From the NCBI GenBank assembly GCA_902827055.1, contig CADEHD010000035.1, forward strand, positions 1 through 12,165: a stretch of 12,165 bases of DNA, read 5' to 3'. Made by a program: the position numbers and the translations under genes. Under the pieces are notes generated by a model, which searched no databases, was not told the DNA's origin, and was given only the letters and a program-made list of their open reading frames with translations. This document shows positions 6,445 to 12,165 of this stretch, piece by piece. This DNA is from an uncultured Chloroflexota bacterium. Lineage in GTDB: Bacteria > Chloroflexota > Dehalococcoidia > UBA2979. Each line of letters opens with the position of its first letter. Position 1 is the first letter of the stretch.

Positions 6445-6490
6445 TGGGGGCACTTGCCACGATTCCGAATCGGCCCCAGCGCCGCCCGAA

Positions 6491-6520
6491 TTGACCCGCG
6501 GCGGGGGTGCTGAATACAAT
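6491..6520 (+). promoter_or_regulatory. sigma-A promoter of the hrcA-grpE-dnaK operon
   Basis: TTGACC (6491-6496) and TACAAT (6515-6520), each 5 of 6 to consensus, are separated by 18 nt. Transcription should start near 6527, just ahead of the CIRCE operator, so bound HrcA would block polymerase at initiation. It points away from the sigma-factor gene on the other strand. Confidence 0.85.
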
Positions 6521-6530
6521 GGCCCGAGAG

Positions 6531-6557
6531 TTAGCACTCTCACCGCGAGAGTGCTAA
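6531..6557 (+). promoter_or_regulatory. CIRCE operator (HrcA binding site)
   Basis: TTAGCACTC (6531-6539), a 9-nt spacer and GAGTGCTAA (6549-6557) match the CIRCE consensus exactly in both arms and in spacing. It begins about 10 nt after the -10 box and ends 2 nt before the hrcA Shine-Dalgarno, so it lies at the very 5' end of the mRNA. HrcA bound here represses the operon until heat or unfolded protein occupies GroEL/ES, as known for the family. Confidence 0.98.
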
Positions 6558-6572
6558 TTGGAGGAACTCGAC

Positions 6573-7586
6573 GTGGTGCTCACGCCCCGGAGAGCCAACA
6601 TCCTGAGCCTGGTGGTGAACGAGTACATCACCACGGCCCAGCCCGTGAGCTCTCGCGCGCTCGCGGATCGGCACGAACTCGGCGTCTCGACTGCGACGAT
6701 CCGGAGCGAACTCGCACGCCTGGAGGACGACGGCTACATCACCCACCCGCACACGTCGGCGGGCCGGGTGCCGTCCGACCGGGGCTATCGCGTCTACGTC
6801 GAGACGCTCATGGAAGAGGTAGCCGTAGGCTCGGACGAGCAGCGGACGATCACACACCAGTTCCACCAGGCCGCCGGCCTCGAGGAGTGGTTGAGCCTCG
6901 CCGCGACGGTCCTGGCAGGCGCCGTGGGCAACCTCGCGGTGGTGACGCGTCCCCGGCGGTCGGTCGCGCATCTGCGGCAGGCGCAGTTCGTGCATCTGAC
7001 CGACGCTACGGTCCTCGTCGTGGTCGTGGTGGATGATGGGCGGGTCCGTCAGCGCATCGTGACGCTCGCGGAACCGACACGCCAGGACGACCTCGGGCGC
7101 GCAGCGGAACGGTTCAACGCGCAGTTCGCGGAGTCGACTGCGGCCGATGTCCGGGCGGCGACAGGGCCCTTCAGCGCCGACTTCGCGCGGCTGCTGGGCG
7201 CTGTGGCATCGCTCCTCGAAGAGCACGACGGAGTCGAGGACACGTTCGTGCATGGGATCCAGGACGTGCTTGCGCAGCCGGAATTCTCGACGGTGGACCG
7301 CATGCTGGAGGCGGTGCGGCACTTGGAGGTCTACGAGCTCCGCCGCGCGCTCCCACGGCCGACGGTGGTGGGGAGCGGGAGCGCCCAGGTGCTGATCGGC
7401 AGCGAGAACGGCGTGTCCTGGATGCAAGAGTGGAGCGTCGTGGTGGCCGCGTACGGCGATCGCGAGGGCGCCTCGGGCACGGTGGCCGTCGTCGGGCCGT
7501 CCCGCATGGAGTACGCCCGGGCGGTGCCGCGTGTCCGCTACCTCGCCACGCTGCTCACCGAGGTGCTGCGGTCCGCAGGCGCCTGA
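6573..7586 (+). CDS. hrcA: heat-inducible transcription repressor HrcA
   Basis: HrcA is the dimeric repressor that binds CIRCE and turns off chaperone genes. The 337-residue protein has an N-terminal winged helix (about 1-75: TPRRANILSLVVNEYITTAQ, then STATIRSELARLEDDGYI) and the family signature HPHTSAGRVPSDRGYRVYV, followed by the GAF-like dimerisation and effector region to the end. Length is normal. GGAGG at 6560-6564 sits 8 nt before the GTG at 6573, which I choose; a TTG at 6558 is in frame but touches the end of CIRCE and lies upstream of the Shine-Dalgarno, and a GTG at 6576 is also possible. It is the first gene of its own repressed operon, an autoregulatory loop. grpE follows after 42 nt. 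Confidence 0.96.
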   Translation: MVLTPRRANILSLVVNEYITTAQPVSSRALADRHELGVSTATIRSELARLEDDGYITHPHTSAGRVPSDRGYRVYVETLMEEVAVGSDEQRTITHQFHQAAGLEEWLSLAATVLAGAVGNLAVVTRPRRSVAHLRQAQFVHLTDATVLVVVVVDDGRVRQRIVTLAEPTRQDDLGRAAERFNAQFAESTAADVRAATGPFSADFARLLGAVASLLEEHDGVEDTFVHGIQDVLAQPEFSTVDRMLEAVRHLEVYELRRALPRPTVVGSGSAQVLIGSENGVSWMQEWSVVVAAYGDREGASGTVAVVGPSRMEYARAVPRVRYLATLLTEVLRSAGA

Positions 7587-7628
7587 CGACAGGCGTCGAG
7601 TCCCCGGCCGCGAGGCGTTGGGTCCCGG

Positions 7629-8204
7629 ATGTCGAATGCAACAACGAACCAGGATCGGCAAGACAGCATGAACGAAGCAGAGCGCGATCCACGATCGGAC
7701 CCGGTCGTCGAGCCCGACCAGCCGCCGCCCGAGGTCGACATGGCCGCGGAGCTGGAGCGCACTCGAGCCGCGTACGCACGCGCGATGGCGGACTACCAGA
7801 ATCTCCAGCGGCGCTCGCGGGAGGACCGCGCCGAGCAGACGCGGCTCACGATGAAGGCGCTCCTGCTCAACTACCTGCCGGTGCTGGACGACCTGAGTCG
7901 CGCGATCGACAGCGTGTCACAGCATCCGGAACTGGCGGAGCATTCCTTCGTCGAGGGGGTGCGCATCGTCCAGCGCAAATTCATCGGGGTGCTCGAGGGT
8001 GCCGGGGTGCGGTCAATCGAGGCCGGTCCGGGCGTCGCCTTCGATCCCCAGTACCACGAGGCTGTGGCGTACACGCCCGGTCCGCTCAATGAGATCGTGG
8101 GCGTGGTCCAGGCCGGATACGCCATCGACAGCACGGTGATCCGCCCGGCGATGGTGGTCGTCGGCAGCGGCGAGGCGAGCGAGGCGGACTCCGCCTCCAC
8201 CTGA
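7629..8204 (+). CDS. grpE: nucleotide exchange factor GrpE
   Basis: GrpE releases ADP from DnaK and so resets the Hsp70 cycle; it acts as a dimer in the cytoplasm. The 191-residue protein has an acidic, Pro-rich, probably disordered N-terminus (~1-38), a long dimerising helix (~39-90: AAELERTRAAYARAMADYQNL then RRSREDRAEQ), helices around LLLNYLPVLDDLSRAI, and a C-terminal beta-domain with the signature GVAFDPQYHEAV and STVIRPAMVVVG. Length is typical. The start is uncertain: ATG 7629 has no clear Shine-Dalgarno, and an in-frame ATG at 7668 (13 codons later) has AGGA 13 nt upstream, which is far. Either way the functional parts are unchanged. It lies between hrcA and dnaK, 75 nt before the latter, with no promoter seen in either gap. 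Confidence 0.95.
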   Translation: MSNATTNQDRQDSMNEAERDPRSDPVVEPDQPPPEVDMAAELERTRAAYARAMADYQNLQRRSREDRAEQTRLTMKALLLNYLPVLDDLSRAIDSVSQHPELAEHSFVEGVRIVQRKFIGVLEGAGVRSIEAGPGVAFDPQYHEAVAYTPGPLNEIVGVVQAGYAIDSTVIRPAMVVVGSGEASEADSAST

Positions 8205-8279
8205 GCCACCAGCACACGCGATCCGACGCCGCGCGAACACGTACTTCGAGCGGCGCGATGACATCGAAAGTAGGGACGC

Positions 8280-10172
<1,893 letters not shown>

Positions 10173-10189
10173 CAGGCCTCCACGAGTTG

Positions 10190-10225
10190 GCGTACCGGCC
10201 GGGCGGATCCGCCCGGCCGGTACGC
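10190..10225 (+). repeat. 36-bp perfect palindrome between dnaK and dnaJ
   Basis: From 10190 to 10225 every base is matched by its complement around the central GGATCC; each 18-nt half starts GCGTACCGGCCGGGCGG. As RNA it would form a stem of at least 16 bp with a small loop, 17 nt after the dnaK stop. There is no T run after it (CGCGTCCCC follows), so it is either a GC-only terminator/attenuator, a 3'-end stabiliser of the dnaK message, or a dispersed repeat unit. Confidence 0.85.
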
Positions 10226-10318
10226 GCGTCCCCACACGACCGTGACGTGCGGTGGTTCGAGGCGTGGGATGCGAGTTCTTCCTACGTCGGCGCTCGCCCC
10301 TCCACCGGCCGAGGCAGG

Positions 10319-10324
10319 TAAACT
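10319..10324 (+). promoter_or_regulatory. possible -10 box directly before dnaJ
   Basis: TAAACT (10319-10324) ends 8 nt before the dnaJ ATG, the spacing expected for a leaderless transcript, and dnaJ has no Shine-Dalgarno in the right place. No -35 is recognisable upstream (GC-rich 10295-10301). If real, dnaJ-prmA could be made independently of CIRCE. Confidence 0.35.
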
Positions 10325-10332
10325 CCGGGTTC

Positions 10333-11445
10333 ATGACCACGCAGGCGGACCTCTACGAGCTCCTTGGGGTGAACCGCGATGCCTCGCAAGAGGAGATTAA
10401 GCGCGCCTTCCGCAGGCTCGCGATGCAGTACCACCCCGACCGCAACTCGGCCGCCGACGCCGAGGATCGCTTCAAGGAGATCAACGGCGCGTATGAGGTC
10501 CTGAGCGACCCCGACAAGCGCGCGCGTTACGACCGGTACGGCGCGGCGGGCGTAGGGAATGGCGCGCAGGGGTTCGCCGGATTCGACTCGTTTGGTGGGT
10601 TCGGCGACATTTTCGACGCCTTCTTCCGTGGCACGGCCACGCGGCAGGCCGGTCCGCAACGCGGCGCCGATCTGCGCGCGCGCATGGCGATCGACTTCGC
10701 CGAGGCCGTGTTCGGCGTGGAGCGCGCGCTCGAGTACGACCGTGTCGAGCAGTGCGCGGACTGTCGCGGACGCGGCCAGGCGGCGGGCCAGCCCCTCGAG
10801 ACCTGCACGGAGTGCGGCGGGACGGGCGAGATCCGGCGCGTGCAGCAGTCGTTGTTTGGTCAGTTCGTCAATGTCGCGACCTGCAGCCGTTGCCACGGCG
10901 AAGGCCGCATGGTCACCGACCCCTGTCGCACCTGCAACGGCCGCGGCGCGCGGCGTGTATCGGTCAAGCGGACGGTCAAGGTCCCGGCCGGCGTGCAGGA
11001 TGGCCAGACGCTGCGCATCTCCGGGGAGGGCGACTCCGGTCAACGAGGTGGCCCCGCCGGGAGCCTCTACGTCGAGCTCGAGGTCAGACCGCACGAGGAG
11101 TTCGAGCGGGAAGACGACGACCTCGTCTACTACCTCCCGTTGAACATCGCGCAGGCGGCGATTGGCACGACCGCGGACGTGCCCACGCTCGACGGCGCCG
11201 CGCAGCAACTCGAGATCGAGCCCGGCACGCAGCACGGCCACACGGTCACCCTCCGAGGGTTGGGCGTCCCCCACCTGCGCGGGACTGGGCGCGGCGACCT
11301 GCAGGTGCGCGTCCAGGTGGTGACGCCCACGCGCCTCAACGAGGACCAGCGCCGCCTCCTGGAGCAGCTCGCCGACTCGCTCGGCACGCAGGTCGAGGGC
11401 AAGTCGGGCTTCTTTGACCGACTCCGCGACGCGTTCTCCAGCTGA
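10333..11445 (+). CDS. dnaJ: co-chaperone DnaJ (Hsp40, type I)
   Basis: DnaJ delivers unfolded clients to DnaK and stimulates its ATPase. The 370-residue protein has the complete type I layout: J domain (1-~70, HPD at 34-36 in QYHPDRNS), a Gly/Phe-rich stretch (~75-100, GFAGFDSFGGFGDIFDAFF), a zinc domain with four CxxCxGxG repeats (CADCRGRG from 141, CTECGGTG, CSRCHGEG, CRTCNGRG from 198), and the C-terminal substrate-binding domains (VPAGVQDGQTLRISGEGDSG and the TVTLRGLGVPHLRGTGRGDL region). Length is normal. The ATG at 10333 matches the family start; a GTG at 10252 would add 27 unrelated residues. No Shine-Dalgarno is seen. The gap from dnaK (160 nt) contains the palindrome, and prmA starts 3 nt after the stop. 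Confidence 0.97.
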   Translation: MTTQADLYELLGVNRDASQEEIKRAFRRLAMQYHPDRNSAADAEDRFKEINGAYEVLSDPDKRARYDRYGAAGVGNGAQGFAGFDSFGGFGDIFDAFFRGTATRQAGPQRGADLRARMAIDFAEAVFGVERALEYDRVEQCADCRGRGQAAGQPLETCTECGGTGEIRRVQQSLFGQFVNVATCSRCHGEGRMVTDPCRTCNGRGARRVSVKRTVKVPAGVQDGQTLRISGEGDSGQRGGPAGSLYVELEVRPHEEFEREDDDLVYYLPLNIAQAAIGTTADVPTLDGAAQQLEIEPGTQHGHTVTLRGLGVPHLRGTGRGDLQVRVQVVTPTRLNEDQRRLLEQLADSLGTQVEGKSGFFDRLRDAFSS

Positions 11446-11448
11446 GCG

Positions 11449-12165
11449 ATGACTGACCACGCGGCACCCTGGATCGAGCTCGCGATCACTGGCGCGAGCG
11501 CGGACCTCGATGCCATCGCGGACCTCCTTGGTGAGTACGCGCCGGGCGCCGTGTGGATCGAGCCCGTGATCGAGACGTCCGACCACCGTGACTTCGCGTA
11601 CCGAGTTCTCGAAGGCGGCACGGTGCGTGCGGCCGTCGAGGCCTGGCCGGCGCAGTCTCGCGCCGAGTTCACGTCACGCCTCGCCCGGCTGGCGCTGAGT
11701 GCCGCGCCCGGTCCGCTGGTTGAGCGAACCCTCGAGCAGCGGGACTGGGCCGAGGAGTGGAAGCGCTTTTACCACGTGCTACACGTGGGTGAGCGACTCG
11801 TCGTGCGGCCTTCGTGGGAGGAGTACGCGGCGAGTCCGGGAGAAGTCGTGATCGTGCTTGACCCCGGCGAGGCGTTCGGTACCGGGCAGCATCCGTCCAC
11901 CCGCCTCTGTCTCGCGGCGCTGGAGCGAGAGTTGCGGCCGGGCGCGCGGGCCCTCGACGTGGGTTGCGGCTCCGGCATCCTCTCGGTGGCGGCGGCCGCG
12001 CTCGGCGCGGGCGAGGTGGTGGGCGTCGATATCGAGGAGGAGGCGCCGCGCGCCACGCTCCGTAACGCGGCCGCAAACGGCGTCGAGGCGCAGGTCCGCG
12101 CTGCGACGGGCTCGCTCGGTGCGCGCTGGCCGTGGCCCGCGTCGCCCCCACGCGGGTTCGACCTG
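11449..12165 (+). CDS. prmA: ribosomal protein L11 methyltransferase (3'-truncated by window edge)
   Basis: PrmA uses S-adenosylmethionine to trimethylate ribosomal protein L11. The frame is open from the ATG at 11449 to the window end (239 codons; the gene continues outside). The N-terminal L11-recognition domain starts PWIELAITGASADLDAIADL. The linker signature WAEEWKRFYHVLHVGERLVV begins at about residue 100. LDPGEAFGTGQHPSTR (137-152) is the family's substrate/cofactor motif, and LDVGCGSGILSVAAAALGAG (169-188) with VVGVDIE is the SAM-binding motif I/II of class I methyltransferases. It begins 3 nt after the dnaJ stop without a clear Shine-Dalgarno, so coupling to dnaJ is likely. dnaJ-prmA adjacency is common in Firmicutes and Chloroflexota. 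Confidence 0.95.
   Translation, partial: MTDHAAPWIELAITGASADLDAIADLLGEYAPGAVWIEPVIETSDHRDFAYRVLEGGTVRAAVEAWPAQSRAEFTSRLARLALSAAPGPLVERTLEQRDWAEEWKRFYHVLHVGERLVVRPSWEEYAASPGEVVIVLDPGEAFGTGQHPSTRLCLAALERELRPGARALDVGCGSGILSVAAAALGAGEVVGVDIEEEAPRATLRNAAANGVEAQVRAATGSLGARWPWPASPPRGFDL

Noticed and set aside
6558..6572. TTG start for hrcA at 6558
   Set aside because: It abuts the CIRCE arm and precedes the GGAGG; the GTG at 6573 has the correct spacing.
6540..7661. Long minus-strand open frame across hrcA
   Set aside because: Antisense to hrcA, covers the CIRCE site, and has no family resemblance; a GC-driven shadow.
10252..10332. GTG start 27 codons upstream for dnaJ
   Set aside because: The added residues do not resemble any DnaJ, which normally begins a few residues before the J domain as at 10333.

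Overview
The window is a high-GC (clearly above 60%), densely packed bacterial chromosome segment made almost entirely of core genes. There is no CRISPR array, tRNA, rRNA, insertion sequence or phage gene. The heat-shock order hrcA-grpE-dnaK-dnaJ-prmA under a perfect CIRCE operator is the arrangement of Firmicutes, Chloroflexota and relatives. Combined with high GC, a Rho with a Gly/Arg-rich N-terminus, a LysM-M23 peptidase carrying a Cys-Cys-Ser-Tyr-Gly loop, and two genes that look leaderless, I infer a member of Chloroflexota. That is an inference from gene order and protein style, not from a marker search.

Layout. (1) Positions 1-976, + strand: the 3' end of pyrG (CTP synthase glutaminase domain, starting right at the catalytic Cys), overlapping by 4 nt a small four-helix membrane protein (DUF2269-like). 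(2) 977-2546: a promoter with a perfect TATAAT box, then rho. (3) 2547-3979: hairpins that may end rho, a non-coding stretch of roughly 250-350 nt, then an exported LysM-LysM-M23 cell-wall peptidase. (4) 4058-6431, - strand: an ECF sigma factor gene overlapping fabH by 4 nt, followed by a metallo-beta-lactamase-fold protein that has lost most of its metal ligands. (5) 6432-6572: a divergent control region with the probable -10 box of the sigma gene on one strand and a sigma-A promoter plus CIRCE on the other. (6) 6573-12165, + strand: hrcA, grpE, dnaK, dnaJ and the first 239 codons of prmA. A 36-bp perfect palindrome and a possible internal promoter lie between dnaK and dnaJ.

How the genes work together. 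HrcA represses its own operon through CIRCE; DnaK, DnaJ and GrpE form the Hsp70 folding machine, and PrmA methylates ribosomal protein L11. On the other strand, an ECF sigma factor is translationally coupled to the enzyme that starts fatty-acid synthesis, which suggests (but does not prove) a link between envelope sensing and membrane lipid supply. No clearly novel multi-gene system is visible. The points most worth a second look are the degenerate MBL-fold protein, the sigma-fabH coupling, the dnaK-dnaJ palindrome with the leaderless-looking dnaJ, and the long leader of the peptidase gene.
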